From Bin34 sp965219935 (GTDB taxonomy: Bacteria > Chloroflexota > Anaerolineae > Caldilineales > Caldilineaceae), in assembly GCA_965219935.1 (NCBI GenBank), contig CBDCOU010000003.1, forward strand, positions 3,224,001 through 3,288,000: a stretch of DNA of 64,000 nucleotides. The letters are read 5' to 3'. Position numbers and translations under genes: made by a program. Each line of letters starts with the position of its first letter. Position 1 is the stretch's first letter. This document shows, one piece after another, positions 26,582 through 35,277 of the stretch. The notes beneath the pieces were generated by a model. The model was given only the letters and a program-made list of their open reading frames with translations. It ran no database searches and was not told the origin of the DNA.

Positions 26582-27640
26582 TTGATCAACAGCCTAGCCC
26601 TTGGATTCAGAATCCTCGGTCTTCGTCTGGACCTCCTCATTATCCCTGTGTTCCTGAGTCTGGCGGCCTTGTACTGGCCTCCAGCGGACATCTCCCTGCT
26701 GTTTGCCGACCTGCAAGCGATTTTTGCGGAGGCTCAGGACGCGGCGCTGGGACAGGTCCCCGCCGCGGACCTGCCCGCCGCCGACGCACCAACCCCCTTT
26801 GCGCCCGAGGCACTGCTCGAAAGCCTGAACGCCTCCACGCTGCCCCTGGGCCAACTATTGGTTAATCGCACGTTCCTGCGCGTGCCCGGCCTGGTGATGA
26901 CCCTGCCCCTGGAGCAGCTGTTGACCGACTGGAGCCCCAGCCTGTCCTCGGTGGGTGACGTCCTGTTGGTCCTGGCCGCCTTTTCGGCCGCCGGCGTGGT
27001 CATGGGCACCCTGTACCAGTGGCAACTGGCGCGCACGGTGGACACAGCCCTGCGCGCATGGACGGAACGGGACGCCTCGGGCACGAATGAGACGGTGGCG
27101 CCGGACCCGTGGGACGCCTTCTGGTTTCGTGCCCGTCAAACAGGTCTCTATCTGGTCCTATTGGTGGTGCTGGTGACGGTGCTTTCCTTTGCGGTCAGCC
27201 TGCTCATGGCGGCCCTCGCCCTGGTCATGCCGGGAGCCGTGTTTCCCCTGATGGGACTGTACATGCTGTTCCTGCTCATGGCGCTGCCGGTCTTCCTGTT
27301 CCTCCAGACCTACATCATTCCCGGCATCCTGCTGGACAGCCTGAAGGTGGTTGCGGCGGCCCGGCAAAGCGTCGCCCTCATTCGCAACAATGTGGTCAGC
27401 ACGCTCGCGTTTCTGCTCCTGTCCGGGTTTATTCTGTTCGGGATCGAGGAAGCGCTTGGTTCAATCAATACCTCCATTAATACCGGCTTTAATCCGGTCA
27501 TACTGCTTCTATCGTCCATGTCCTTTGCCTACGTCGGCACCGGCACGGCCCTGGCCTTTCTGGTCTTCTACCGTTCCCGCTGCCTGATGTCGGACGGAGT
27601 GGACATCATTACCTGGTTCAAGTCCATGGAGCTTGAATGA
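26582..27640 (+). CDS. Polytopic membrane protein of unknown function
   Basis: The 352-residue protein uses TTG at 26582, with GGGAG six bases upstream. It starts INSLALGFRILGLRLDLLII-like (Met inserted) and has about six hydrophobic helices: residues 15-33, 125-148, 188-222, 228-250, 270-290 and 310-330. A large non-helical loop rich in Ala/Asp/Pro (about 40-100) follows the first helix. The helix pairs and the segment PGILLDSLKVVAAARQSVAL resemble a DUF of integral membrane proteins similar to YciC/UPF0259 or glycerophosphoryl-phosphodiesterase membrane domains, but I cannot place it firmly. It stands alone between divergent murA and downstream gyrB, with its own promoter. No function is assigned. 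Confidence 0.75.
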   Translation: MINSLALGFRILGLRLDLLIIPVFLSLAALYWPPADISLLFADLQAIFAEAQDAALGQVPAADLPAADAPTPFAPEALLESLNASTLPLGQLLVNRTFLRVPGLVMTLPLEQLLTDWSPSLSSVGDVLLVLAAFSAAGVVMGTLYQWQLARTVDTALRAWTERDASGTNETVAPDPWDAFWFRARQTGLYLVLLVVLVTVLSFAVSLLMAALALVMPGAVFPLMGLYMLFLLMALPVFLFLQTYIIPGILLDSLKVVAAARQSVALIRNNVVSTLAFLLLSGFILFGIEEALGSINTSINTGFNPVILLLSSMSFAYVGTGTALAFLVFYRSRCLMSDGVDIITWFKSMELE

Positions 27641-28031
27641 GCTGCCGGTTGTGCCTTGTGGAAACGTGATGATGAAGGAAAAGCCAATGCCGCCCAGGGG
27701 TTCGCTGTGAGCCCACCGTCACAGCCTCCGCGGCTTGGAACATCCAAGCCGGCAGGGGAAATTTCGTTCCACCATCCGGGAAAGGTTTCCTGCCGCAGGC
27801 ACGGGGCCCTGACCATGCTCATGCATCGCAATCGACCGAACGACGGCCGCACGGTCGCGGATCGTCGGTTACCCCCAAGGGAAGCGTAGGGCATGGCGTT
27901 GTGTGTCGCCGGTTTGGACCCGGCCGCGGTGGGGACTGCGCCACCCGGCCTCGCGTTGCAAGGGACCGCGCGCCCTTGTCTACCGAGAGCGAATCACCTG
28001 CAAACCAATAAATCAAGTTGTAAGGAACAGA
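27641..28031. other. gyrB upstream region
   Basis: About 390 bases hold no supportable gene. The last 20 bases contain the AAGGA ribosome-binding site of gyrB. No strong promoter, operator or leader peptide could be picked out. Confidence 0.4.
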
Positions 28032-30014
28032 ATGGCGATGGCTAACACTCCGATGCCCCCAAACGCCGAACAGAACACCAACGCCTACAGCGCCGACGCC
28101 ATCCAGGCCCTGAAGGGCCTCGAGCCGGTGCGCGAACGTCCCGGCATGTATGTCGGCGGCACCGGCGAAGGCGGCCTGCACCACTGCGTCTACGAAGTGG
28201 TGGACAACTCCATCGACGAAGCAATGCAGGGCAGCTGCGACCGCATCGACATCCGCATCCGGGCCGACGGCAGCATCTCCGTGTCGGACAATGGACGCGG
28301 TATTCCGGTGGACATGCATCCGACGGAGAAGATGCCGGCCCTGACACTGGTCATGACCACCCTGCATGCGGGCGGCAAGTTCAACGAACGCAGCGGCTAC
28401 AGCGTCTCCGGCGGCCTGCACGGCGTGGGTGTGAGCGCCGTCAACGCCCTCAGCGATTGGATGGTGACCCAGGTCAAGCGCGACGGCCAGGTGTACCAAC
28501 AGAAGTTCGAGCGCGGCCATCCGATCACCGACCTGGAGATCGTGGACACCTGCGATCCGGAGGACACCGGCACCACCCAGCACTACAAGTGGGACGAGAC
28601 CATCTTCGACCAGGGCGTGGCCTACCGGGCGGACGAACTGCTGGAGCGCTTCCGGGAAATGGCATTCCTGAACCGCGGGGTCACGATTCGCTTCACCGAC
28701 GAGCGGGAGAACCCGGCCGAGGACACGACCTTCTACTTCGAGGGCGGCCTGGGCTCGTTCGTGCGCTACATGAATCGTCAACGCCATGTCCTGCACCCGC
28801 CCATCTACATTCATCGCACGATTGACGGAAACGAGATCGAAGTCGGCCTGCAGTACACCGACTCCGACCAGGAACACACGGTTGTCTTCTGCAACACCAT
28901 CAAGAACCCGGATGGCGGCACCCACCTGACCGGCCTGCGCAAGGCACTCACCCGGCAGATGAACGAACACGCCCGCAAGATCAACCGCCTCAAGGACAAC
29001 GACGCCAACTTCACCGGCGAGGACACCCGCGACGGCCTGACCGCCGTGGTCAGCGTCAAGGTGCCGTCGCCCCAGTTCGAGGGGCAGAACAAGCTCAAGC
29101 TCCTCAACAAGGAGGTTCAGGGCTACGTCGAGACCGTGGTGGCCGAGGAACTGGCCGAGTGGATGACCGCCAACGCCGCCGACGCGCGCGCCATCATCGA
29201 CAAGTGCCAGAATGCGGCGGAGGCCCGTACGGCCGCCCGCCGCGCCCGCGACATGGTGCGCCGCAAGGGGTTGCTGGACTCGATGACGCTGCCCGGCAAG
29301 CTGGCCGACTGTTCCAGCCGCAACCCGTCCGAGACCGAACTGTACCTGGTCGAGGGCGACAGCGCCGGCGGTTCGGCCAAGCAGGGACGCGATCGGCAGT
29401 TCCAGGCCATTCTGCCGCTGCGGGGCAAGATCCTCAACGTACAGAAGGCCAAGGACAGCAAGGCGCTTGAGAACAAGGAGATCCAGGCCCTAATCAAGGC
29501 CATGGGCACAGGCATCAAGTCCGAGTTCAGCCTGGACAACCTGCGCTACCACCGCATCATCGTGATGACCGATGCGGACGTGGACGGGGCCCATATCCGG
29601 ACCCTGCTGCTTACCTTCTTCTACCGCTACATGAAGCCGCTGATTGAAGAGGGACACCTGTACATCGCCCAGCCGCCCCTATTCAAGGTGGCGGTGACCG
29701 AACAGAGCAACGGCAAGACCAGGCGGAAGCAGACCAGCTACGTCTACAACGAACGGCAGCTGGCGGAACTGCAGCGGGAGATGGGCAACGACAACGTGAA
29801 GCTGGAGCAGCGCTACAAGGGCCTCGGCGAAATGAATGCCGAGCAGCTGTGGACCACGACCATGGATCCCGAGGCCCGGACCCTGCTGCAGGTGACGGTG
29901 GACGACGATGCGGCCGATGCCGACCAACTGTTCATGGATCTGATGGGCCCGGATGCCGAACCGCGCCGGCGCTTCATCCAGCAGAACTCGGACCGGGCCA
30001 CACCCGACTACTGA
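28032..30014 (+). CDS. gyrB: DNA gyrase subunit B
   Basis: ATG 28032 is chosen because AAGGA lies six bases before it, and upstream in-frame sequence looks non-coding. The 660-residue protein has the GHKL ATPase domain (LEPVRERPGMYVGG, VVDNSIDEAM, DNGRGIPVDMHP, GGLHGVGVSAVNALS), the transducer, and the TOPRIM domain with ELYLVEGDSAGGSAKQGRD and the metal-binding VMTDADVDGAHI. The C-terminal GyrB box (QRYKGLGEMNAEQLW and TMDPEARTL) is present. It introduces negative supercoils together with GyrA, using ATP. The subunit lacks the long insert found in enterobacteria. ParE is an alternative, but the sequence around ILPLRGKILNVQKA and the lack of a neighbouring parC favour GyrB. Confidence 0.93.
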   Translation: MAMANTPMPPNAEQNTNAYSADAIQALKGLEPVRERPGMYVGGTGEGGLHHCVYEVVDNSIDEAMQGSCDRIDIRIRADGSISVSDNGRGIPVDMHPTEKMPALTLVMTTLHAGGKFNERSGYSVSGGLHGVGVSAVNALSDWMVTQVKRDGQVYQQKFERGHPITDLEIVDTCDPEDTGTTQHYKWDETIFDQGVAYRADELLERFREMAFLNRGVTIRFTDERENPAEDTTFYFEGGLGSFVRYMNRQRHVLHPPIYIHRTIDGNEIEVGLQYTDSDQEHTVVFCNTIKNPDGGTHLTGLRKALTRQMNEHARKINRLKDNDANFTGEDTRDGLTAVVSVKVPSPQFEGQNKLKLLNKEVQGYVETVVAEELAEWMTANAADARAIIDKCQNAAEARTAARRARDMVRRKGLLDSMTLPGKLADCSSRNPSETELYLVEGDSAGGSAKQGRDRQFQAILPLRGKILNVQKAKDSKALENKEIQALIKAMGTGIKSEFSLDNLRYHRIIVMTDADVDGAHIRTLLLTFFYRYMKPLIEEGHLYIAQPPLFKVAVTEQSNGKTRRKQTSYVYNERQLAELQREMGNDNVKLEQRYKGLGEMNAEQLWTTTMDPEARTLLQVTVDDDAADADQLFMDLMGPDAEPRRRFIQQNSDRATPDY

Positions 30015-30030
30015 TGATCCGCCGCCGGGG

Positions 30031-30051
30031 GCCTGCCGTCTCCCGGCAGGC
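30031..30051. terminator. Hairpin between gyrB and the convergent sigma factor gene
   Basis: GCCTGCCG at 30031-30038 pairs perfectly with CGGCAGGC at 30044-30051 around a five-base loop. No T-run follows on either strand, so termination would need Rho or a second weaker structure around 30070-30095. It sits between two convergent stop codons, which suits a bidirectional terminator. Confidence 0.45.
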
Positions 30052-30102
30052 GCCGCCAACCTACCATTATGGGGGTCGGTTCACGACCGGCCCCCGCCAC
30101 CG

Positions 30103-31290
30103 CTAGAGAAACCCCTTCAGTTTCCGCTTGCGGCTCGGATGCCGCAGGCGATTCAGGGCGCCTGCCTCAATCTGGCGGATCCGCTCCCGGGTCACCCCGA
30201 ACTTCTTGCCGACTTCCTCCAGCGTGTAGCTGTGTCCGTCGACCAGGCCAAAGCGCAGTTCCAGGATGCGGGTCTCGCGGGGGGTCAGGCTGGTGAAGAC
30301 ATCCTGAATCTTCTCCCCCAGCAGGGTCTGGTTGGCGGAATCCTGCGGGCTGTCGGCATCCTCGTCGGGAATGAAGTCCCCCAGCACGCTGTCCTCTTCC
30401 TCGCCCACCGGCTTGTCGAGGCTCAGCGGCCGCTGGCTCACCCGCATGATGTGTTCGATCTTGCCCGGCGGCACCTCCAACTCTTCGGCCAATTCGTCAA
30501 TGGTCGGTTCGCGGCCCAGCTTCTGTGACAGGTAGCCGTTGGTCCGGGTCAGGCGGTTGATCTGCTCGTACATGTGAACCGGCACACGGATCGTGCGGCC
30601 CTGGTCGGCGATGGCCCGGGTGACCGCCTGGCGGATCCACCATGTGGCATAGGTCGAGAACTTGAAGCCGCGGTGGTAGTCGAACTTCGTCACCGCCCGC
30701 ATCAGACCGACGTTGCCCTCCTGAATTAGATCCAGGAAGGGCACGCCGCGCCCGGTGTACTTCTTGGCCACGCTCACCACCAGGCGGCTGTTGGCGGTGA
30801 TCAAGTGGTTCTGGGCATCCTCGCCGTCGCGGATGAGCCAGCGCAAATCGTCCTTTTCGTCCTCACTGAGGTATTCGTCCGGACTGTTCAGGCGCACCTT
30901 GGCCTCCTCGGCCTTCTCCATGCGCTTGGCCAACTGGACCTCCTCCTTGGCGGTCAGCAGCGCCACCCGTCCTATCTCGCGCAGGTAGAGCGTCGTCGAG
31001 TCGTTGACGCCGTCCTGGCCGAGAGCCACATGATCCTGTTCCTCCTCCTCTTCCTCGGGCCGGTCGTCCCGAACCTGGCCGATGTCGATGCCCTTGTCGA
31101 TGAGCGCGGCGAACAGGTCCTCCAGCAGGTCCATGGCCAGTTCGGCCCGGGGCAGGACCGAGAGGACGTCGCCGTACTGCACGACCCCCTGCTTGGCACC
31201 CAAGGCCAGGATGTGGTCCTTGACCGACTGGCTGTTCATGCCCGGGGCAAAGGCCTCGGATACGGCTTCGGTGTGTGGGTTTTGCGCCAC
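30103..31290 (-). CDS. Primary-type RNA polymerase sigma factor (RpoD/SigA family), first of a tandem pair
   Basis: The start GTG at 31290 has an ideal AAGGAGG six bases upstream; this gives 395 residues (VAQNPHTEAVSEAF). A region 1.1-like domain (VKDHILALGAKQGVVQYGDV) comes first, followed by an acidic linker with a run of Glu. Region 1.2 is STTLYLREIGRVALLTAKEE, region 2 includes RLVVSVAKKYTGRGVPFLDL and the -10 recognition helix YATWWIRQAVTRAIADQGRT, and region 3 follows. Region 4.2 (YTLEEVGKKFGVTRERIRQI) would contact the -35 box. All core regions are intact, so it should recognise housekeeping-type promoters. The gene lies 85 bases downstream of a close paralogue of equal length. Which of the two is the main vegetative sigma cannot be decided. 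Confidence 0.93.
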   Translation of the reverse strand: MAQNPHTEAVSEAFAPGMNSQSVKDHILALGAKQGVVQYGDVLSVLPRAELAMDLLEDLFAALIDKGIDIGQVRDDRPEEEEEEQDHVALGQDGVNDSTTLYLREIGRVALLTAKEEVQLAKRMEKAEEAKVRLNSPDEYLSEDEKDDLRWLIRDGEDAQNHLITANSRLVVSVAKKYTGRGVPFLDLIQEGNVGLMRAVTKFDYHRGFKFSTYATWWIRQAVTRAIADQGRTIRVPVHMYEQINRLTRTNGYLSQKLGREPTIDELAEELEVPPGKIEHIMRVSQRPLSLDKPVGEEEDSVLGDFIPDEDADSPQDSANQTLLGEKIQDVFTSLTPRETRILELRFGLVDGHSYTLEEVGKKFGVTRERIRQIEAGALNRLRHPSRKRKLKGFL

Positions 31291-31375
31291 GGCCGTCCTC
31301 CTTCGATTGTGAACAGGATGCCGGTTTTTTTGCAGAGAGACCGGCAACTCTCCTCAAGTGTCCTGTCGTCCGTCG

Positions 31376-32563
31376 CTAAACGAACCAGTTCAGGCTCTTC
31401 CTGCGGCTGGAATGGCGCAGCCGAGCCAGCGCCTGGGTTTCGATTTGGCGCACGCGCTCCCGCGTGATGCCGAATTTCTTGCCTACTTCCTCCAAAGTAT
31501 AGGCGTAATCATCCACCATTCCGAAGCGAAGTTGCAACGTGTGGATTTCGCGCGGGGTCAGATCCTGGATGATGTCCTCGATCACTTCCCGCAGCACGGT
31601 CATGTTGGACGTCTCCTGCGGGTTGTCCGCGTCGTCGTCCGGGATGAAGTCCCCCAGCACGCTGTCCTCCTCTTCGCCCACGGGCTGTTCGAGGCTGCGC
31701 GGATGCTGGTTGACCTTGATGATCTGCTCCACTTTCTGGGTCTGGACCTCCAGACCCTCGGCCAGTTCCTCCACCGTGGGATCCCGGCCCAGTTCCTGGG
31801 ACAGCTGGTGGCGGGTGCGGATCATGCGGTTGATCTGCTCGTGCATGTGCACGGGCACGCGGATGGTGCGGCCCTGGTCGGCAATGGCCCGGGTGACCGC
31901 CTGGCGAATCCACCAAGTGGCGTAGGTGCTGAACTTGAAGCCCCGCTTGTAGTCGAACTTGGCCACGGCCCGCATCAACCCGTTGTTGCCTTCCTGTACA
32001 AGATCCAGGAAGGGCACGCCCCGGTTGTTGTACTTCTTGGCCACGCTCACCACCAGGCGGCAGTTGGCCGAGATCAGGTGGTCGACGGCCGCCTGGCCGT
32101 CCAGCACCACCCATTCCAACTCATCCCGCTCGTCGTCCGTCAGGTCGGCATCGAGCTCCGCCAGCTTCTCCTTGGCGGCCTCGCCCGCCTCAATGCGCTT
32201 GGCCAGGGCCACCTCCTCGGTGGCGGTCAGGAGATCGACCTTGCCGATGTCGCGCAGGTACAGGGCCACCGAGTCGCTGGCGGCGTCCTGCAGGGGATCG
32301 TCGAACCCATCCGCGTCCTCGTCCTGATCCTCCTCGAGATCATCCAGATCCAAGCTGCTTCCGGAATCCCCAATCTCGATGCCCTTCTCCATCAGGCTGG
32401 TGAAGACATCCTGGAGCAACTCCGCGTTCTCCTCCACATCGGGCATGACCTTGAGGATGTCGTCAAATTCAACGACACCATTCTTGTCGCCCAATGCCAG
32501 CACATGTTCCCTGAAGCCGACGGCGTCGAACTCGCCGTCGGCCAACTGGTGCCCTTCGGCCAT
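31376..32563 (-). CDS. Primary-type RNA polymerase sigma factor (RpoD/SigA family), second of a tandem pair
   Basis: The start ATG 32563 (MAEGHQLADGEFDAVGF) has AAGGAG eight bases upstream; Met codons at 32569 and 32584 are alternatives. The 395-residue protein has the same layout as its neighbour: region 1.1 (REHVLALGDKNGVVEFDDIL), a long acidic spacer (LDLDDLEEDQDEDADGFDD), region 1.2 (SVALYLRDIGKVDLLTATEE), region 2.4 helix identical in YATWWIRQAVTRAIADQGRT, and region 4.2 (YTLEEVGKKFGITRERVRQI). The C-terminus ends RRKSLNWFV. The main differences lie in region 1.1, the acidic spacer, and regions 3 and 4.1. The pair probably arose by tandem duplication. It is the gene nearest to the methyltransferase upstream. 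Confidence 0.93.
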   Translation of the reverse strand: MAEGHQLADGEFDAVGFREHVLALGDKNGVVEFDDILKVMPDVEENAELLQDVFTSLMEKGIEIGDSGSSLDLDDLEEDQDEDADGFDDPLQDAASDSVALYLRDIGKVDLLTATEEVALAKRIEAGEAAKEKLAELDADLTDDERDELEWVVLDGQAAVDHLISANCRLVVSVAKKYNNRGVPFLDLVQEGNNGLMRAVAKFDYKRGFKFSTYATWWIRQAVTRAIADQGRTIRVPVHMHEQINRMIRTRHQLSQELGRDPTVEELAEGLEVQTQKVEQIIKVNQHPRSLEQPVGEEEDSVLGDFIPDDDADNPQETSNMTVLREVIEDIIQDLTPREIHTLQLRFGMVDDYAYTLEEVGKKFGITRERVRQIETQALARLRHSSRRKSLNWFV

Positions 32564-32625
32564 TTGCATCACTCCTTCCTTCATGTTGCCCTCTCTTCCA
32601 CCAATGCGATTGCTTGCGAACCGAA

Positions 32626-33579
32626 TCAAATGCCGGTCTTGAAATCCCAAATGCCATCAATGCATCGATACTCGGCCGCGCAGGATCGGCACGCCAGTGC
32701 ATCCTCCCCCCGCATCCCAAGACCCGCCGCAGCGGTGCCGCAGGATGGGCAGGCGAGCCATTCCGCCGGTGCCGCGCCGAATCCCCCTGTTCCGGCCCGA
32801 TCGCCCTGCCGCCGGCTGTGCACAAAGACGCTGGGCGCCACTTCGCGGCCCGCGGTCAACGAACCCGCCATCAAGTCCAGCCGGGCCAGCCACTGCGGGG
32901 GAAACAGTTGCTTAAGAAGCGGCAGCCGGAAGTGCGAGACGCCCATGGCACGGTCGATGCCGAGATCCAACCTCCGCATCCACTCCCGAATCCACTCCGG
33001 ATGGAAGTTGAAGTTCATTTCCGCGAACTCCACGGGCTCCCGCGCATGGGGGGACCAGGACTGCCGTCCCAGCAGATGGCGTCCCACGGCCTTCAAGTTG
33101 CGCTTGTTGGCGAACTCCAGGATGGCCGAACCACCGGGGCACAGCATCCCGGCAATGCGCTCCAAGGCGAGTTCGGCGCGCTCCAAGTGGTGAATGACCC
33201 GAATCATGACCACCGTGTCCATGACTCCGGGCCGGAAGGGCGGCCGATACACGTCGCCGTTGACGAACACAAATCGTGGATCGTGACCCCAGCGCTCCAC
33301 GGCCTGCGCCAGCATTGTGCGGCTGTAGTCGAAGAAGACAACCTGCTGATAGCCGGCGTATTCCGCACCGAGGCGCCCGAAGCCGCCACCGATGTCCACC
33401 AGCCGGAAGCCCTGGGGAGGCAGCAGGACGCGCAACGCCATTCGTTCCGCTACGTCCTCGTAGCGGCGGTCGACCTTCTCCCAGAACTCGGTCCGGTAGG
33501 CACTATCCTCGTAATCCATCACCCGGATGGATTCGGACTCCTTTGACGCCGCCTGCCCTGACTGAACGACCGCTCTCAT
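32626..33579 (-). CDS. Class I SAM-dependent methyltransferase with a C-terminal zinc-ribbon (Trm112-like) segment
   Basis: Started at ATG 33579 (MRAVVQSGQAASKE), the protein has 317 residues; the long upstream extension of the frame covers a promoter-like AT-rich segment and is excluded. Motif I is LVDIGGGFGRLGAEY, the acidic strand end is VVFFDYS, and motif post-I includes VNGDVYRPPF. The helix VIHHLERAELALERIAGM and LCPGGSAILEFAN complete the SAM-binding fold. Residues about 275-315 carry CPSC and CRSC with the ending YRCIDGIWDF, like the zinc-binding Trm112 or Rieske-like tail in bacterial methyltransferases. Fusion of a Trm112-like piece with a UbiE-type methyltransferase is common in Chloroflexi and Actinobacteria. 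The substrate is unknown. It precedes the sigma pair by 62 bases on the same strand. Confidence 0.82.
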   Translation of the reverse strand: MRAVVQSGQAASKESESIRVMDYEDSAYRTEFWEKVDRRYEDVAERMALRVLLPPQGFRLVDIGGGFGRLGAEYAGYQQVVFFDYSRTMLAQAVERWGHDPRFVFVNGDVYRPPFRPGVMDTVVMIRVIHHLERAELALERIAGMLCPGGSAILEFANKRNLKAVGRHLLGRQSWSPHAREPVEFAEMNFNFHPEWIREWMRRLDLGIDRAMGVSHFRLPLLKQLFPPQWLARLDLMAGSLTAGREVAPSVFVHSRRQGDRAGTGGFGAAPAEWLACPSCGTAAAGLGMRGEDALACRSCAAEYRCIDGIWDFKTGI

Positions 33580-33651
33580 TACCTTGCCTGACCCAAATTC
33601 CCGGCTCACGCGCCTGGCATACGATGACGTGGGGGGCGAAGGCGCCCGATT

Positions 33652-33657
33652 AGTATA
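33652..33657 (-). promoter_or_regulatory. Candidate -10 element of the methyltransferase/sigma gene group
   Basis: TATACT reads on the minus strand from 33657 to 33652, within a strongly AT-rich stretch (about 33650-33700) that stands out from the GC-rich surroundings. It lies about 70 bases before the methyltransferase start. No convincing -35 hexamer occurs at the standard spacing. Confidence 0.35.
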
Positions 33658-33679
33658 GAAGAAAAATATGGCAAATACT

Positions 33680-34072
33680 TTCCAATATGGTGGTGCAATT
33701 TCCCCAGCCGAGACCGCGGGCCGGGGCCGGCATCCCGGCCGTGCTCCAGGATCTATCGGCACTGTTTCAATCTCGTTGATGCAGTCCCGGATGCGCACAT
33801 GGCGAGGGCTCCCTGCAACGGTATCGGCAACACACCCCAAGAGGGGGCCTCACCGTGGACTTCAGTTCCGGTCCCCCGCCCATCCTGAACGCCAACGCGC
33901 CCGGCACCGCCACGGAAGCCGAGCGTGTTCGGCAGATTCCGGGTCCAGCACCGACCTCGATTCCGCGGGTCGGGCACCGGCATCAGGCCGTGCCCGGCCA
34001 CATCGGAGACATAACGGAATACCATCAATTTCGGCGTTGAGTGGGCATGGACATCACAATGTATTGTATATG
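33680..34072. other. Long intergenic region, left part
   Basis: No gene can be supported between the methyltransferase promoter and the hairpin at 34073. Frames here are open for up to about 190 codons because of GC content, but they show no domain pattern, and opposite frames are equally open. Confidence 0.4.
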
Positions 34073-34116
34073 TCGGAGGGGCGGGCCGCGATGAACATCG
34101 CGGCCCGCCCCTCCGA
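34073..34116. repeat. Perfect 21-base-pair hairpin with a two-base loop
   Basis: The left arm 34073-34093 and the right arm 34096-34116 are exact reverse complements, with AA between them. The stem is very GC-rich. An AT-rich, TATA-containing segment (34058-34072) lies immediately before it on the plus strand. No T-run follows on either strand, so a plain intrinsic terminator is unlikely. It could be a transposon-derived cruciform, a small structured RNA or an imperfect transcription stop. Confidence 0.7.
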
Positions 34117-34585
34117 GAATTCCAAGATGGCACCGCTGCTTTCCCGCACCGTTCCGCTGCCCCCGTTCAACCACCCGGGCCCGCAGACCCGGCTCCCAAG
34201 TCCGGGTCACGGGGCATCCCATCCCCCCTTGTCCATAGGGTGCGGATGACAGGGGCTGCCATCCCGACTACCACGTTGGGCCTGTCTGCACGCGGGCGGC
34301 ATCACGCGTCCCGGACTGGTCGGCCCGAGTTGTCCCACCATGTCCAATTTGTCATTGACACAAGGACTACCCTGTGATGAAAACCCCACCGTGCCCATCT
34401 CGGTGGGGAGGGGGAGCGGTTCAAGCCGCGGACATGGCTGGCCCGGGGATTCCGGACGGTGACAGGAGCCCTCGACAGCGTGCGGCGGATGGCACCCGCC
34501 ACAGCCTGTACCAGGGGTCTGGACGCGAGAAGATACCCATGCCGCAGTCGCATCAACAAGACTGAAACTGCGTCGACCTATTGGC

Positions 34586-34603
34586 ACCCCGACCGGTCAG
34601 GGT
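34586..34603. promoter_or_regulatory. Near-perfect 18-base palindrome, possible operator
   Basis: The sequence ACCCCGACCGGTCAGGGT is symmetric about GACCGGTC except for one mismatched pair. It ends ten bases before the TATAAT box, within the region RNA polymerase would cover. A dimeric repressor binding here would block the promoter. No regulator gene is adjacent. Confidence 0.4.
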
Positions 34604-34613
34604 ACCAGTTGGC

Positions 34614-34619
34614 TATAAT
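34614..34619 (+). promoter_or_regulatory. Consensus -10 box (TATAAT) before the FMN reductase gene
   Basis: An exact TATAAT occurs in a GC-rich context about 60 bases before the conserved start of the reductase. No clear -35 hexamer is seen at 16-18 bases, where the palindrome lies. A transcript starting near 34626 would leave no ATG, GTG or TTG in the reductase frame before its conserved core. Confidence 0.45.
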
Positions 34620-34676
34620 CGCCGCCGCGGACCGGACCGCGGTCCCGCCGGATGTCCTGCCAGTCCCCGATGCCTT

Positions 34677-35258
34677 CTGTCCAACGATCCCTCCGACCCC
34701 GTTCGCATCCTTGGTCTGTGCGGCAGCCTGCGCGGGCCGGATAGCTTTACCCGCCGCCTGCTGGTCCTGGTCATGGCGGAGTTGGACGCCCTCGGTGCAT
34801 GCACCGATTTCCTTGACTTGGCCGAGACGGAACTGCCCATGTGCAAGAGCGCCACGGATACGGACGAGCATCCCGGCAAACAGGACCTGGTAGCGCGGGC
34901 CGAACGAGCCCAGGGATTCGTACTGGCCACACCGGAGTACCACAACAGCTACAGCGGCGTATTGAAAAACGCGCTCGATCTGCTCAGCAGCGAGCAGCTG
35001 GGCGACAAGATGTTCGGTCTGATCGGCATTGCCGGGGGCGACATGGGTGCCGTCAACGCCCTGGGACACCTCCGCATCGTGATACGCGGGGTCAACGGCC
35101 ACGTCATTCCGCAGCAAATCAGCCTGCCGTCCGTCTACCGCCAGTTCGACGGCGACCGGCTCGCCGACGAACGCACAGCCGGCCGCGTCAGGGATTTCGC
35201 CGCAGCCCTGGCCCTTCACACACGGCGGTTGGCCGCAACCCTCGACGGCTTCGCCTGA
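34677..35258 (+). CDS. NADPH-dependent FMN reductase family protein
   Basis: The flavodoxin-like reading frame is clear from VRILGLCGSLRGPDSFTRRL, the phosphate-binding loop after the first strand, through ATPEYHNSYSGVLKNALDLL, the family signature, to the C-terminal helix. Length from CTG 34677 is 193 residues, close to the usual 180-200. The start codon is not resolved: the frame has no ATG, GTG or TTG between the TATAAT box and the first strand. Either CTG at 34677 is used, or translation begins at TTG 34581, or a base is missing. The enzyme would reduce FMN, quinones or azo compounds with NAD(P)H in the cytoplasm. It heads a plus-strand series with a membrane protein, a glycosyltransferase and rqcH. 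Confidence 0.8.
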   Translation: MSNDPSDPVRILGLCGSLRGPDSFTRRLLVLVMAELDALGACTDFLDLAETELPMCKSATDTDEHPGKQDLVARAERAQGFVLATPEYHNSYSGVLKNALDLLSSEQLGDKMFGLIGIAGGDMGAVNALGHLRIVIRGVNGHVIPQQISLPSVYRQFDGDRLADERTAGRVRDFAAALALHTRRLAATLDGFA

Positions 35259-35277
35259 GCAATGCTCCTGCAGCCCG

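Larger units (their letters stand above)
34117..34676. other. Long intergenic region, right part
   Basis: About 560 bases lie before the FMN reductase gene. Apart from the palindrome and TATAAT box near 34586-34619, I see no gene or RNA. Short open frames on both strands are patternless. Confidence 0.4.

Noticed and set aside
27819..28970. A 383-codon minus-strand frame antisense to gyrB
   Set aside because: It is a shadow frame of gyrB, which carries all expected motifs on the plus strand.
33753..34249. Open frames of 120-190 codons in the long intergenic region
   Set aside because: They show no domain pattern or ribosome-binding site, and opposite-strand frames are of similar length.
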